64,000 nt of DNA from an uncultured Desulfovibrio sp. (GCA_910587035.1 CAJUMQ010000002.1:62001-126000), one strand, 5' to 3'. Counted from the first letter of the stretch, positions 1 through 9,643 are shown. The notes: generated by a model not told the origin, from the sequence alone. Numbers and translations are program-made.

Positions 1-32
1 GGAAAGGCAGACAAGCAGACTGCAGAGGCTCT

Positions 33-1490
33 TCATGCCCCGGCCATGTCCCATATCTGCCCCATTGGCGTATCGCGCACCTCCACACCCATGGCCGCCA
101 GCTCATCCCGCAATTTGTCAGACAGGAGAAAATCTTTTGCCGATCTGGCCTGGACACGCCTTTCCAGTAATTCCGAAACCTTATCAATGTCGAGATTGGC
201 CCTTTGGGCGCGCATGGAGCGCAGATCAACCAAAAACTGGCGCGGCTCCGCGCCGAACAGGCCAAGACGTTCCTTCCAGACATCCGCCCTGGCCAGGAAC
301 TCCTCGAGAATCACACCGGTCTGCCGCGATGCGCGCAGCTTCCTATCCTCAAGAAGCCTGTTGACTATGCGGGCATTGGCAAATATGTACCCAAGCGCCA
401 GAGCAGTGTTCAAATCATCGGCAAGCGCCGCCTCAAATTGCGCTGGCAGGGCCTGCCACTCCTCCACGAGATCAATTGGAATCACCGTATCCTTCCACTT
501 CTGGCGCTCCAGCGCATTGGCCGCATCAGCCAGTGCCGCATATATCCTCTGCTGCCCCTTTTCCGCATCGACCATGCCATCGACGCTGAAATCAATGGGA
601 CTGCGGTAATGTTTGGTCAGCAAAAAAAATCGCAAGGTCTCAGGCAGCCAGTCGCGCAATATGTCGCGAATGGTTTTGAAATTGCCCAGGGACTTTGACA
701 TTTTTTCGGAATCAATACGCACAAAGCCATTATGCACCCAATAACGCGCAAGCTCGCACTGGCAGGCGGCCTCTGTCTGGGCGATTTCGTTTTCATGATG
801 GGGAAACACCAGGTCCTGTCCACCGCCATGTATGTCCAGAGGCAGAAAAGGCTGGGTCATGGCCGAGCATTCAATGTGCCAGCCAGGACGCCCCTGGCCC
901 CAGGGTGAAGGCCATGATGGCTCGCCCGGTTTTGCCCCTTTCCAGAGCGCAAAATCCAGGGCGTCCTCTTTTTCCTCTCCAGGCGCCACTCTCGCTCCTG
1001 CCATGAGCTCGTCCAGATTGCGCCCGGAAAGACGCCCATACTCCGGCCAGGATCGTACACGGAAATAGACATCGCCATTGCCAGCGGCATAGGCCATGCC
1101 TCTGGCAATCAGCGTTTTGCACAACTCCTGAATCTGTTCAATATATTCGGTCGCCCTGGGTTCCAGATCGGCCCGCTCCACTCCAAGGCGCCCCATGTCT
1201 TCATGAAAGGCTGCGATGTAGGTCTCCGTAATTTCGCGCCAGTCCCTGTTCTCATTTTTGGCCCTGTTGATAATCTTGTCATCTATGTCGGTGAAGTTGC
1301 GGATAAAAAGCACTTCCAGGCCAAGAGAACGCAGCTGGCGCCGCAGCGCGTCAAAAACTATTGCCGACCTGGCATGGCCTATGTGGCAATAATCGTACGC
1401 GGTGATGCCACAGGCATACATCCGCGCATGGCCAGGCCGCACGGGGATGAATTCCTCCTTGCGGCGTCCAAGGGAGTTGAACAGTTGCAT
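33..1490 (-). CDS. cysS: Cysteinyl-tRNA synthetase
   Basis: This gene encodes the cytoplasmic class I enzyme that charges tRNA-Cys. The N-terminus (MQLFNSLGRRKEEF) matches the family start, so this ATG was chosen over an in-frame ATG 27 codons upstream; a weak AGG lies before it. Visible motifs are the HIGH signature at residues 36-39, the zinc-site region HIECSAM, the HHENEIAQ motif and a KMSKSLGNF loop. The length of about 485 residues is close to the usual 460-490. It is the last gene of a minus-strand series (rpoH, TPR lipoprotein, lipoprotein, rpiB, cysS), but a gap of about 210 bp separates it from rpiB, so it may have its own promoter. The identification is secure; only the start is open to discussion. 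Confidence 0.97.
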   Translation of the reverse strand: MQLFNSLGRRKEEFIPVRPGHARMYACGITAYDYCHIGHARSAIVFDALRRQLRSLGLEVLFIRNFTDIDDKIINRAKNENRDWREITETYIAAFHEDMGRLGVERADLEPRATEYIEQIQELCKTLIARGMAYAAGNGDVYFRVRSWPEYGRLSGRNLDELMAGARVAPGEEKEDALDFALWKGAKPGEPSWPSPWGQGRPGWHIECSAMTQPFLPLDIHGGGQDLVFPHHENEIAQTEAACQCELARYWVHNGFVRIDSEKMSKSLGNFKTIRDILRDWLPETLRFFLLTKHYRSPIDFSVDGMVDAEKGQQRIYAALADAANALERQKWKDTVIPIDLVEEWQALPAQFEAALADDLNTALALGYIFANARIVNRLLEDRKLRASRQTGVILEEFLARADVWKERLGLFGAEPRQFLVDLRSMRAQRANLDIDKVSELLERRVQARSAKDFLLSDKLRDELAAMGVEVRDTPMGQIWDMAGA

Positions 1491-1704
1491 TTGCGGAACC
1501 TGCCATATGTTTGGAGATTTTACATACTGCATGGCAAAACCTGTGCCGTCCAAGTTGCATTCTGGAGCCACAGGCTGCTCTCATATAACGGATAAAAAAA
1601 TGACATGCAGAAGCTGTCATTTAATAAGCATAAACATCTGGCCACGCCAATAAGGGGTGGACGTTCAACAAGGTGGAAACCGCGAAACCATGCGGCAGAG
1701 GATA

Positions 1705-2139
1705 TTATTTTGCCGTATTGATCTCGTCTATGCGCCGCTGATGCCTGCCGCCCTCGAATTTGCTTTCCAGAAAAGCCACGGTAATGGCAAGGGCAAGCTC
1801 ATCGCCTGTTATTCTTGCGCCAAGACATAATACATTGGCATCATTATGCCTTCTGGCCAGCCTTGCGTGCAGTTCTGTTGTGCAGAGAGCCGCGCGGATC
1901 TCTGGGTGCCGGTTTGCGGCAATGGACATGCCTATGCCTGTGCCGCAGATGAGAATGCCCATGCTCCCGTCCTGGGCTATGGCATTGCACAGCGGGTGCG
2001 CCACCAGGGGATAGTCGCAGCTTTCCCTGGAATGGGAGCCATGGTCATTGATCTTCCAACCCAGCTTTTCCAGCTCTCCCACAAGCAGCATCTTGAGCTG
2101 ATAACCGGCATGATCGGATCCTATATGCAAAACTTCCAT
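1705..2139 (-). CDS. rpiB: Ribose 5-phosphate isomerase B
   Basis: The product interconverts ribose 5-phosphate and ribulose 5-phosphate in the pentose phosphate pathway and belongs to the RpiB/LacA/LacB family. The N-terminus MEVLHIGSDHAGYQLK carries the family's GSDHAG motif. The phosphate-binding loop GILICGTGIGMSIAANR, with its catalytic Cys in the ICGTG segment, is present, followed by LCTTELHARLARRHNDANVL. The length of about 144 residues is normal. Three ATGs cluster at the start; a GGAG six bases upstream favours the third (2139). The gene begins about 20 bp after the stop of the lipoprotein gene, so the two are probably co-transcribed. Other family members use allose 6-phosphate or galactose 6-phosphate, but a housekeeping role fits the context. 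Confidence 0.93.
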   Translation of the reverse strand: MEVLHIGSDHAGYQLKMLLVGELEKLGWKINDHGSHSRESCDYPLVAHPLCNAIAQDGSMGILICGTGIGMSIAANRHPEIRAALCTTELHARLARRHNDANVLCLGARITGDELALAITVAFLESKFEGGRHQRRIDEINTAK

Positions 2140-2159
2140 CATAAACTCCATTCAGAAAA

Positions 2160-2915
2160 TCAGGAGGCTCTGTATTTTGCCAAAGGCAGCACAGGCGTCT
2201 CCTCTGGCAGCTTTAGCTCCATTTGCGCAGCCGGGAAGGGTTTCTCCGGCACCTCCCTGGATTTGAGCATAATAATTGCCTTTTTACCATCCGGAGCCGA
2301 GAGATTCAGGCCTGACGGCAGTCTTGAACTGCTGTCTGCATACTGAAAAGTCATGCGCCATCCATTGTCACCCCGCCACTGCGCAGGCTGGCCAGCGGAA
2401 TCCAGGATGAGCGCTCCACCTGGACCCCCCTCAAGCTCATAACGCATGCCGCCTTTGTCCGCGGACATCTCAGACCGGTATTCCCTGCCAAAGACATTGG
2501 CGTATCGCCCATTCAGGATATCCGCCAGCTGGATTAATGTGAAAGGCAAAGGGGTGCCAATACGCAACAGGGGACGGTTTGGTCCGTCATGCACATAGGC
2601 CCTGTTTTCCTGAGGCACAAAAATCAGAAAATGATCGCCCTCCTCAAGTATTTTGGCAACAGTCGCCCCCACCCCTGCCTGCACATCCAGACGCAGGGCT
2701 GTCTCATTATTGCCCCAGAGTATTGCTGTAACCCTGCGAGTGTCGCCCTCGGCGCCAAAACGCAGGCTCATTTGCATTCTGTACGGGCCTTGGGCGGAAT
2801 CCGCAAGCATGGCCTGCCAGCTGGATGCTGCGGAGTGGTCTTCCAGCCTGGGGGGAACCTGTCTTGCACAGGCGCAGAGGGCCAGCGAAAGGACAATGGC
2901 CAGCAATGGTTTCAT
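2160..2915 (-). CDS. Outer-membrane lipoprotein, possibly LolB-like
   Basis: The 251-residue product begins with a short lipoprotein signal peptide ending in a lipobox (LCAC, Cys at about residue 15), so it should be lipid-anchored. The rest reads as a beta-rich domain (QMSLRFGAEGDTRRVTAILWGN, then RLDVQAGVGATVAKILEEGDHF) resembling LolB/LolA-type folds that carry lipoproteins. I infer the LolB resemblance from overall pattern only and saw no diagnostic motif. The start codon overlaps the stop of the upstream TPR lipoprotein (ATGA), which indicates translational coupling, and rpiB follows within about 20 bp. An outer-membrane biogenesis role together with the TPR protein is plausible but unproven. 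Confidence 0.8.
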   Translation of the reverse strand: MKPLLAIVLSLALCACARQVPPRLEDHSAASSWQAMLADSAQGPYRMQMSLRFGAEGDTRRVTAILWGNNETALRLDVQAGVGATVAKILEEGDHFLIFVPQENRAYVHDGPNRPLLRIGTPLPFTLIQLADILNGRYANVFGREYRSEMSADKGGMRYELEGGPGGALILDSAGQPAQWRGDNGWRMTFQYADSSSRLPSGLNLSAPDGKKAIIMLKSREVPEKPFPAAQMELKLPEETPVLPLAKYRAS

Positions 2916-4738
2916 AATCTGGAAAGCCTCTCCCGGATATTGCCGACATTGGCGGGTTTGAGTTCAATGGCGCGGCGGTATGCGCGTCTGGCCTCATCCT
3001 TTTTGCCCTGCCTGACGGCAATGTCTCCGTAATGTTCCCAGATGGCTGCGTCCTGGTTGTCTCCCAGCTCTATGGCTCGGCGTATCTGGCGCAGGGCCTC
3101 GTCGCCCTGTCCGGCCCGAAAAAGGGCCCAGGCAAGGGAATCAACTATATAGGCCTGATTGGGAGAAAGGGCATCAGCCTTTTGCAGCAGTTCCAGGGCT
3201 CTTTGCAGATCGCGGTTTTCCTCCGCCAGGGTAAAACCGACATAGTTGAGTGCCTGATAATGATCCGGCTGCTTGCGGATAATGTCTTCCATCACCTGCA
3301 AGGCCTCCTTCTTCTCGCCATTCTCATCAAGCACGGATCCCAGAAGAAACTCAAGCCCGGTGTTGTCTGGCCATTGCTCCACAGCCTTGCGGGCCACTAC
3401 AAGCGCATCGGCAAATTTCTTTTCCCTCGCCAGCAGACGAATGCGCAATTCCGCAACCTCCGGCAATGCCGGGTATTCGGTGGCTGCTGTTTCCGCCGTG
3501 GTCAGCGCCTGTTCCATTTTGCCGGCTTCGGCAAGAAGCTGGATGCGCAAAAGCATAGCTCTTTCCGCTCCCGGTTTGTCCGCCGGTATACGATCCAGCC
3601 AGGACAGGGCCATATTCAGATTATGTCTTTGTTCATAAACAAGATCTGCCAACAGCAGATAAACCTCCGGAGGAGCATTATGCTGGCCGGCTATGCCCTT
3701 TAAAATGCTCTCCGCCTGGAGATAGTGGCGCGACTCCAGAAGCATGTTGGCTGCCGTAAGCTTGAATGTAAGTGTGTCTGGCCCCTGTTTGAGGTATTTG
3801 AGAGCCTGTTCCGGCTGTTTCAGCTTAAGGGAGAGGTTGATTAATCTTAGCCCCACTTCCTGTGGCGAAAAATGGAGTTTTTGCAATTTTTCATAAATGG
3901 ATCTTGCCTCCCTGAGGTTGCCCTGCTGCTCATAGAGAAAGGCAAGTTCGGCCATGGCATCCACAAAATCCGGCATTTCGCGTATGGCCTTGCGCAAATA
4001 GGGAATGGCATCCTGTTTTTTATCCATGCCAATAAGAGCCCTGGCCTGATAATAATCCACCAGGCTGGTGCGCTGCTTTGGCGAAATGGCGCTCAAAATT
4101 TTCTGCGCTTCCTCAAACTGCTGCGCCTTGACCAGCAGGAGGGCCAGTTCCAGGCGGGCATCCAGGGCTTCGGGATGGCGTTTCAGATATCCGCGCATGA
4201 CATCCACGCCGCGATCGGCCATGCCATGTTCCCCCAGGGCCTCGGCATACAGAAGATTCATGGACAGATCATCTGGCAACGCCTTCAGGGCCTGCTCCAG
4301 GAAAACAATGGAATTTGGCGATTTGCGGCTCATCAGCCACACGCCGCCATCCAGCCAGACACCGGCCGGGGCGCCGCTTTTTTCAAGATGCGGGGCAGCC
4401 TCCAGAATGGCCGCCTCATCCTCATCCAGTATTGCCTGGATAAAGAGAAGATATGCATATGTCTCCAGAGCGTCGCGGCCAAGCTCCTTTTCCATGGGTC
4501 TGGTCACAATATCGCGAAAAATCGCAGGCTCGGCATCAACCGGCTGCTCTGGCACCTGGGTCACGGCTTCGGCGTGAGGCTCCACCCCGCTTTCCTGGGC
4601 ATCCGGTTTCGACTGCTCTGGAGCTGGGGCCTGCGCCTTCTCCTCCACGGCTGCTTCATTCTTGCAGCCATAGCCAAGTGCAAGCATGGCCGCCATCATA
4701 AAAGCAAGCAGGATGTGGCTAGAAATATTGCGCTTCAT
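2912..4738 (-). CDS. TPR-repeat lipoprotein
   Basis: The 608-residue product has a lipoprotein signal peptide with lipobox LGYGC (Cys at about residue 25), then a Glu/Pro/Ala-rich linker (to about residue 65), then tandem tetratricopeptide repeats to the C-terminus. Recognisable repeats include ALNYVGFTLAEENRDLQRALELL, IVDSLAWALFRAGQGDEALRQI and EHYGDIAVRQGKKDEARRAYRR. TPR arrays mediate protein-protein contacts; here the protein should sit on the periplasmic side of a membrane. It starts 26 bp after rpoH with AGGGAATTC before the ATG and overlaps the next lipoprotein gene by 4 bp. It is probably an assembly or scaffold factor; no enzymatic domain is visible. Confidence 0.88.
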   Translation of the reverse strand: MKRNISSHILLAFMMAAMLALGYGCKNEAAVEEKAQAPAPEQSKPDAQESGVEPHAEAVTQVPEQPVDAEPAIFRDIVTRPMEKELGRDALETYAYLLFIQAILDEDEAAILEAAPHLEKSGAPAGVWLDGGVWLMSRKSPNSIVFLEQALKALPDDLSMNLLYAEALGEHGMADRGVDVMRGYLKRHPEALDARLELALLLVKAQQFEEAQKILSAISPKQRTSLVDYYQARALIGMDKKQDAIPYLRKAIREMPDFVDAMAELAFLYEQQGNLREARSIYEKLQKLHFSPQEVGLRLINLSLKLKQPEQALKYLKQGPDTLTFKLTAANMLLESRHYLQAESILKGIAGQHNAPPEVYLLLADLVYEQRHNLNMALSWLDRIPADKPGAERAMLLRIQLLAEAGKMEQALTTAETAATEYPALPEVAELRIRLLAREKKFADALVVARKAVEQWPDNTGLEFLLGSVLDENGEKKEALQVMEDIIRKQPDHYQALNYVGFTLAEENRDLQRALELLQKADALSPNQAYIVDSLAWALFRAGQGDEALRQIRRAIELGDNQDAAIWEHYGDIAVRQGKKDEARRAYRRAIELKPANVGNIRERLSRL

Positions 4739-4764
4739 GAATTCCCTGGCATGACATCCAACAT

Positions 4765-5973
4765 TCAGGATTCAATCCATTCCTCGGAGAAATCCTTTAT
4801 GTCAAGAGTCAAGTGTTTGCGAATTTTTTCCAGAAGGCGCGCCTCCAGCTGCCTGACGCGCTCGCGGGTGACATTATAGCGTTCCCCTATTTCGCGCAAG
4901 GTCAGTGGCTCATCCGCCAGAAGCCGGTGACGCAGAATGTACTGCTCCTTTTCATTGAGCATGGGCAGAATATTGTTTATGCGTGAGCGGATGATGCCGG
5001 ATATCTCCGCAGTGGCCAGGGTATCCTCTATGCCGGGGCCAAGGGCGGGGAGAAAATCCATGCGGGTGGAATTGCCACTTTCGTCTCCCACATGCAGGTT
5101 TAGTGAGACATCGGTGGATGCGAGGCGCTGATCCATTTCATTGATCTGCTCCTCGCTTACGCCCAGACGCTCCGAAAGCATGGCCGTATCCGGATCAAAA
5201 CCCTGCGCGGCCAGCTTCTGCCTTTCGCGGTTCAAATTGTAAAACAGCTTCCTCTGCACCTGTGTGGTGCCGATTTTCACCATACGCCAATTATCCATAA
5301 TAAATTTAAGGATATAGGCCTTGATCCAGAAAGAAGCGTAATAGGAAAACTTGATGCCCTTGTCGGGGTCGAACTTGTTTACAGCCCGCAAAAGCCCGAC
5401 ATTGCCCTCCTGCACGAGGTCAAGCACATTTTGCATCCAGCGGCGCTGAAAATCCATGGCAATGCGCACCACCAGCCTGAGATGGGATGAAACAAGCCTG
5501 AAGGCGGCATCGGGATCATTATCAGCGCGCACACGCTTGGCAAGCTCTGTCTCCTCTTCCGGTTTCAGAAGGGGGAAGCGGCCAATTTCCCGCAAGTACA
5601 GCTGCAGGCTGTCCCTGGCGGGAGTTGGGAGTCTCTGCTTGCTTGGGCAGGGAAGACCGCCGCGGTTGTCATTTGCCGCATCCAGGGCCTGCGGCTGGCC
5701 GGAGACATCGGAATCATCATCCTCTTCATATAGAAGATCATCATCAAAAAGATCATCATCAACGCCATCGATTTCCTGACTGGCGGATTCATCCTCGAAA
5801 TCTTCCGTCACCGGCGCCGGACGCTTGTCCTCCAGATCCGCGGGATTCTTTTGCCGCATCTGCCGCACCGCGTTATTACCAGCAATACCGTCCATCGCCC
5901 CTGACACGGCCTCCTGGCCGGATTTTCTGCCGCACAGCGCGTTTTTGGGTTGCCGTGTGCTGCTAATGTTCAT
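4765..5973 (-). CDS. rpoH: RNA polymerase sigma factor RpoH (sigma-32 type)
   Basis: This is a sigma-70 family factor. Region 1.2 (DSLQLYLREIGRFPLL), region 2 (DLVQEGNVGLLRAVNKFDPDKGIKFSYYASFWIKAYI) and region 4 with its helix-turn-helix (TLREIGERYNVTRERVRQLEARLLEKIR) are all present. The segment VQRKLFYNLNR at about residue 240 matches the RpoH box and separates it from RpoD and RpoS, so it should direct heat-shock transcription. It is about 402 residues, some 110 longer than E. coli RpoH, because of an acidic, Asp/Glu-rich N-terminal extension (about residues 55-110). The start was placed at MNISS because AGGA precedes that ATG; upstream in-frame sequence looks non-coding. It is divergent from metH and followed closely by two lipoprotein genes. 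Confidence 0.92.
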   Translation of the reverse strand: MNISSTRQPKNALCGRKSGQEAVSGAMDGIAGNNAVRQMRQKNPADLEDKRPAPVTEDFEDESASQEIDGVDDDLFDDDLLYEEDDDSDVSGQPQALDAANDNRGGLPCPSKQRLPTPARDSLQLYLREIGRFPLLKPEEETELAKRVRADNDPDAAFRLVSSHLRLVVRIAMDFQRRWMQNVLDLVQEGNVGLLRAVNKFDPDKGIKFSYYASFWIKAYILKFIMDNWRMVKIGTTQVQRKLFYNLNRERQKLAAQGFDPDTAMLSERLGVSEEQINEMDQRLASTDVSLNLHVGDESGNSTRMDFLPALGPGIEDTLATAEISGIIRSRINNILPMLNEKEQYILRHRLLADEPLTLREIGERYNVTRERVRQLEARLLEKIRKHLTLDIKDFSEEWIES

Positions 5974-6128
5974 ATCTTCCTTTACCGCCCGGAACAAGCG
6001 GCATAAATTATGGTATAGTTTTGATTTGTTTTTTTCAATATTTTTCAGTAGTAAAAAACAAGGGCCGGTTTTGGCGGCTGCCGCCCCGGCATAGCACAAG
6101 GCGCCCCAAACAGGAATACATCATTCAA

Positions 6129-8576
6129 ATGCGACCAGAAAAATCCAATCCCTTTTTATTGGCCCTGAAAAGCCCCCATCTGCTCTATCTGGATGGGGGC
6201 ATGGGCACCATGCTCCAGGCTGCGGGCATGCCGCCAGGCTGCCCTCCGGAACAGTTCTGTCTGGCTAATCCACATGTGCTGCGACGCATCCATGGCGGCT
6301 ATCTTGCTGCAGGGGCAAATATCATCACCACCTGCACTTTTGGCGCCAGCAAATTCAAGCTGCCGCCAGATCTGAATGTATTTGAGGTCAATCGCGATCT
6401 TGCAGCCATGGCGCGCGAGGCCATAGCTGCAAGCGGCAGGGAAGGCCCCCTTTTTGTGGCTGGCGATGTCGGCCCCACAGGACTTTTCGCAAAACCTCTT
6501 GGCGGTATTGAGCCTATTGAACTGGTGGAGGCCTTCCAGGAGCAGATTCGCGGTCTGGCCGCCGGTGGCGCGGATGTCATTTTCATGGAAACCCAGTTCG
6601 ATCTGGCAGAGGCCAGACTGGCCATAGCCGCGGCCAGACAGGTCTGCGATCTGCCAGTGATGGTCTCCATGACTTTTGAGCATGGGGTGAGCCTCACAGG
6701 CACAACTCCCGAAATTTTCGCGGCAACGGCCCAAAATCTCGATGTGGACGCGCTGGGCACAAACTGCAGCCTCGGCCCTGTGGAGATGCTGCCGGTGGTG
6801 GAAACACTGCTCAAATCTAGCCAAGTGCCTGTGCTGGTGGAGCCCAATGCCGGGCTGCCCGTGCTTAGGGGCAGTGAAACAGTCTTTCCCCTCGGGCCCG
6901 AGGAGTTTGCCCAAAAAACCGCTGTCTATGCCGAGATGGGCGCCAGAATTCTGGGTGGCTGCTGTGGCACAACACCAGCCCATATGGAGGCTCTGGTCAA
7001 GGCCACATCCGGCATTCATTCCAAGGCTTCCGTCGCTGCCCCATGGAGCGGCATCTGCCTCACCAGTCGTTCCAGCCTGGTGCGCATCGGCGCAGACTCG
7101 CCAATCCAGATCATAGGCGAACGCATAAATCCAACTGGCAAGCCAAAACTTGCTGCGGAACTGGCAGATGGCGAGTTTGGCGAGGCGCTGCGTCTTGCAG
7201 CGGAGCAAATCGAGGCGGGAGCCGCAGTGCTGGATGTCAATGTGGGCGCGCCCCTGGTCAATGAAACAGAAATCCTGCCTGCGCTGACCTGCGAGCTTGT
7301 AGCCAGGCATCTTGTGCCATTGTCTCTGGATTCTCCCAATGCCGCAGCCATCGCCAAAGCCATACCCTATTGCCCGGGCTCATGCCTTGTAAACTCCATA
7401 AGTGGCGAAGAGGGCAGGCTGGAAATTCTCGGCCCACTGTGCAGGGACTATGGAGCGCCATTCATTCTGCTGCCCATCCTGGGCACCAGACTGCCCCATA
7501 CGGCCAAAGAAAGAATAATCATCATTGAGGAGATGCTCGCCCGCGCGCACGCCATAGGCCTCGACCGCCGCCTTGCCCTGGTGGATATTCTCGCTCTTTC
7601 GGTTTCCGCCGATGATTCCGCTGCCAGAGAATGCATGAAAGTTGCCGCATGGTGCCGGGAAAATGGCCTCGCCACAACCATTGGACTATCGAACATATCC
7701 TTTGGACTGCCGGCCAGGGAGCTCCTTAACTCCGTATTTCTTGCCATGGCGGCCGGTTCCGGTCTAAATGCCTGCATTGCCAATCCTGGCTCCATGCGCA
7801 TAAGGGAAGCCGTGTCTGCCATAAATGTGCTGCAGGGCACCGATCCCGGAGCCACCGGTTTTATTGATGGCTTCAGCCAGTGGAAGGCCGGCAACTCTGC
7901 CATTGCCGACGGCAAAAAGAGCCGTCCTGTTGAAACCCTCTACGACGCTGTGCTGGCCGGTGATACCGACAGCGCTGGCGCCCTGGTGGATGCAGAACTC
8001 AAAAAAGGTATCGAGCCATTCCGGATTGTAAATGAAATTCTCATCCCCGCAATTACGGAGGTTGGCGCGCGCTATGAACGCAGGGAGTATTTTCTGCCCC
8101 AGCTTATCCGATCCGCAGAAACCATGCAGTCCTGTTTTGCCAGACTCAAGCCACTGCTTGCGGCCATGGGGGGGGGCGAAAAAAAGCCTGTCATAGTTAT
8201 GGCTACCGTTGAAGGCGATATTCATGATATAGGAAAAAATATAGTCTGCCTGCTGCTTGGCAACCACGGCTTTGAGGTTATCGATGCCGGCAAGGATGTG
8301 CCTGCCAGCGAAATAGTTGACTGCGCCATGCGGCACAATGCGGTGATGATCGGTCTCTCGGCCCTGATGACCACCACCATGGTGCGCATGGAGGATACAA
8401 TACGCCTTGTGCGCGAAAAAAATCTGCCGATAAAGATACTGGTGGGCGGCGCGGCCGTAACCAGGGAGTTCGCGGAATCCATAGGCGCAGACGCCTATTG
8501 TGAAGATGCTGTCAGCGGGGTGCGCGCGGCCACAAGCATCATGTCCCAACTGGAAAAGGCATCCTCCATTGGCTAG
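6129..8576 (+). CDS. metH: Cobalamin-dependent methionine synthase without reactivation domain
   Basis: The product transfers a methyl group from methyltetrahydrofolate to homocysteine through cobalamin. The homocysteine domain spans residues 1 to about 300 and has its zinc cysteines in GTNCSLGP (about 211) and GGCCGTTPAHM (about 276). The pterin-binding domain spans about 325-590 (GERINPTGK, then VDILALSV). The B12 module spans about 610-815, with the cobalt-ligating His in GDIHDIGKNIV (about 697). The protein stops there at 815 residues and lacks the C-terminal S-adenosylmethionine-binding reactivation domain of the 1,200-residue E. coli enzyme. Such short forms are known in anaerobes, where a separate reactivase can act; none was seen here. 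AGGA precedes the chosen ATG at a rather long spacing. The gene is divergent from rpoH. Confidence 0.93.
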   Translation: MRPEKSNPFLLALKSPHLLYLDGGMGTMLQAAGMPPGCPPEQFCLANPHVLRRIHGGYLAAGANIITTCTFGASKFKLPPDLNVFEVNRDLAAMAREAIAASGREGPLFVAGDVGPTGLFAKPLGGIEPIELVEAFQEQIRGLAAGGADVIFMETQFDLAEARLAIAAARQVCDLPVMVSMTFEHGVSLTGTTPEIFAATAQNLDVDALGTNCSLGPVEMLPVVETLLKSSQVPVLVEPNAGLPVLRGSETVFPLGPEEFAQKTAVYAEMGARILGGCCGTTPAHMEALVKATSGIHSKASVAAPWSGICLTSRSSLVRIGADSPIQIIGERINPTGKPKLAAELADGEFGEALRLAAEQIEAGAAVLDVNVGAPLVNETEILPALTCELVARHLVPLSLDSPNAAAIAKAIPYCPGSCLVNSISGEEGRLEILGPLCRDYGAPFILLPILGTRLPHTAKERIIIIEEMLARAHAIGLDRRLALVDILALSVSADDSAARECMKVAAWCRENGLATTIGLSNISFGLPARELLNSVFLAMAAGSGLNACIANPGSMRIREAVSAINVLQGTDPGATGFIDGFSQWKAGNSAIADGKKSRPVETLYDAVLAGDTDSAGALVDAELKKGIEPFRIVNEILIPAITEVGARYERREYFLPQLIRSAETMQSCFARLKPLLAAMGGGEKKPVIVMATVEGDIHDIGKNIVCLLLGNHGFEVIDAGKDVPASEIVDCAMRHNAVMIGLSALMTTTMVRMEDTIRLVREKNLPIKILVGGAAVTREFAESIGADAYCEDAVSGVRAATSIMSQLEKASSIG

Positions 8577-8619
8577 AATATATCTGCCAGTCAATATAAA
8601 ATAAGTTTAAGGAATGGTT

Positions 8620-9075
8620 ATGAAAAAATTGATCTTTTGCCTTTGCATGTGCCTGATTATGCCATTTTGCGCCAATGCCGCGGAAAACATCACCCTGCCC
8701 CAGCTCAAGTCATTGCTGGAACAGAACAGGGGCAAGGTGGTAATGCTCAATTTCTTTGCGACCTGGTGCCCCCCCTGCCGTGTGGAATTGCCCGAACTGG
8801 TCAAGCTGCGTGAGGATTACCCGCAGGACAAGCTGATGATCATTGGCCTTTCCGTTGACGAAAATGCCGCCCCTGTGGAATCCTTCATAAAGAATGCAGG
8901 CGTAAACTACCCTGTCTACATTGCAGGCCAGGAGATAACGGATTCCTACAATATCAGCAGCGTGCCGCACAATGCCTTTTTCGCTCCTGATGGCTCACTC
9001 ATCATTTCCGAGCCTGGCATGGCGGAGACAAGCGTTCTCAAAAGGGTTGTCAATGATCTTATGAAAGACAAATGA
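8620..9075 (+). CDS. TlpA-like periplasmic thioredoxin
   Basis: This is a thioredoxin-fold protein of about 151 residues with an N-terminal signal peptide (MKKLIFCLCMCLIMPFCANA, cleavage after ANA), so it acts in the periplasm. The active site is FFATWCPPCRVELP, a WCPPC motif typical of TlpA/ResA/CcmG reductants. The cis-proline loop SSVPHNAFF is present. AAGGA lies six bases before the second of two nearby ATGs, which decides the start. It sits 40 bp after metH and a few bases before hpt, so the three are probably one transcript. Its electron donor could be the DsbD-like protein at 53.6-55.4 kb. Targets, such as cytochrome c apoproteins, are not indicated by the neighbours. Confidence 0.9.
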   Translation: MKKLIFCLCMCLIMPFCANAAENITLPQLKSLLEQNRGKVVMLNFFATWCPPCRVELPELVKLREDYPQDKLMIIGLSVDENAAPVESFIKNAGVNYPVYIAGQEITDSYNISSVPHNAFFAPDGSLIISEPGMAETSVLKRVVNDLMKDK

Positions 9076-9085
9076 GCAAGTGCGC

Positions 9086-9643
9086 ATGGAATCCGCAACA
9101 ACAGGCAATAATGAGGGCATAACCCTCAAGACCGTGTTTAACAGGGACATCATTGCCCAAAGGGTGGGTGAACTCGCCGAGGCAATAGACCAGACCTATG
9201 GCAACACCCCCCTTGTGGCAGTCTGTGTGCTTAAAGGCGCATTCATTTTTTTCAGCGACCTTGTGCGTTGCCTTAAAAATCCCCTTCTGGAACTGGATTT
9301 TGTGCGCCTTTCAAGCTATGGCATGAATTCTGCAAGCTCAAGGCATGTCATCTTTAACAAGGACATTGAGACGGATATCCGTGGCAAACATGTCCTGATT
9401 GTTGAGGATATCGTGGACAGCGGCCTGACCATGCGCTTTCTGGCAGACGCCTTTGCGGCCCGCGACCCACTGAGCCTGCGTATTGCCGCCCTTGTTGACA
9501 AATCGGAACGGCGCGAGGCGGCCATTCATGTCGACTTTGCCGGATTTCAGCTGCCTGGCGGATTCATTGTCGGCTATGGTCTGGATTATGCCGAACGCTA
9601 CCGCGGACTGCCAGATATTTGCAAGATTGCCACAGGACTGTAA
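9086..9643 (+). CDS. hpt: Hypoxanthine phosphoribosyltransferase
   Basis: This purine salvage enzyme converts hypoxanthine or guanine plus PRPP to the nucleotide. The 5-phosphoribosyl pyrophosphate loop VLIVEDIVDSGLT is clear at about residues 110-122. The flexible loop region (FVRLSSYG) and the C-terminal DFAGFQLPGGFIVGYGLDYAERYRGLP also match type I PRTases. The length of about 185 residues is normal. A GTG six bases upstream of the chosen ATG (9080) is an alternative start; neither has a strong ribosome-binding site. It lies 10 bp after the thioredoxin gene. Confidence 0.92.
   Translation: MESATTGNNEGITLKTVFNRDIIAQRVGELAEAIDQTYGNTPLVAVCVLKGAFIFFSDLVRCLKNPLLELDFVRLSSYGMNSASSRHVIFNKDIETDIRGKHVLIVEDIVDSGLTMRFLADAFAARDPLSLRIAALVDKSERREAAIHVDFAGFQLPGGFIVGYGLDYAERYRGLPDICKIATGL

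Noticed and set aside
3872..4879. Open frame of 335 codons on the plus strand
   Set aside because: It is antisense to the TPR lipoprotein, whose signal peptide and repeats are clear.
5974..6128. Cobalamin riboswitch before metH
   Set aside because: The 155-bp interval shared with the divergent rpoH gene lacks the conserved B12-box word and is too short for a full element plus two promoters.
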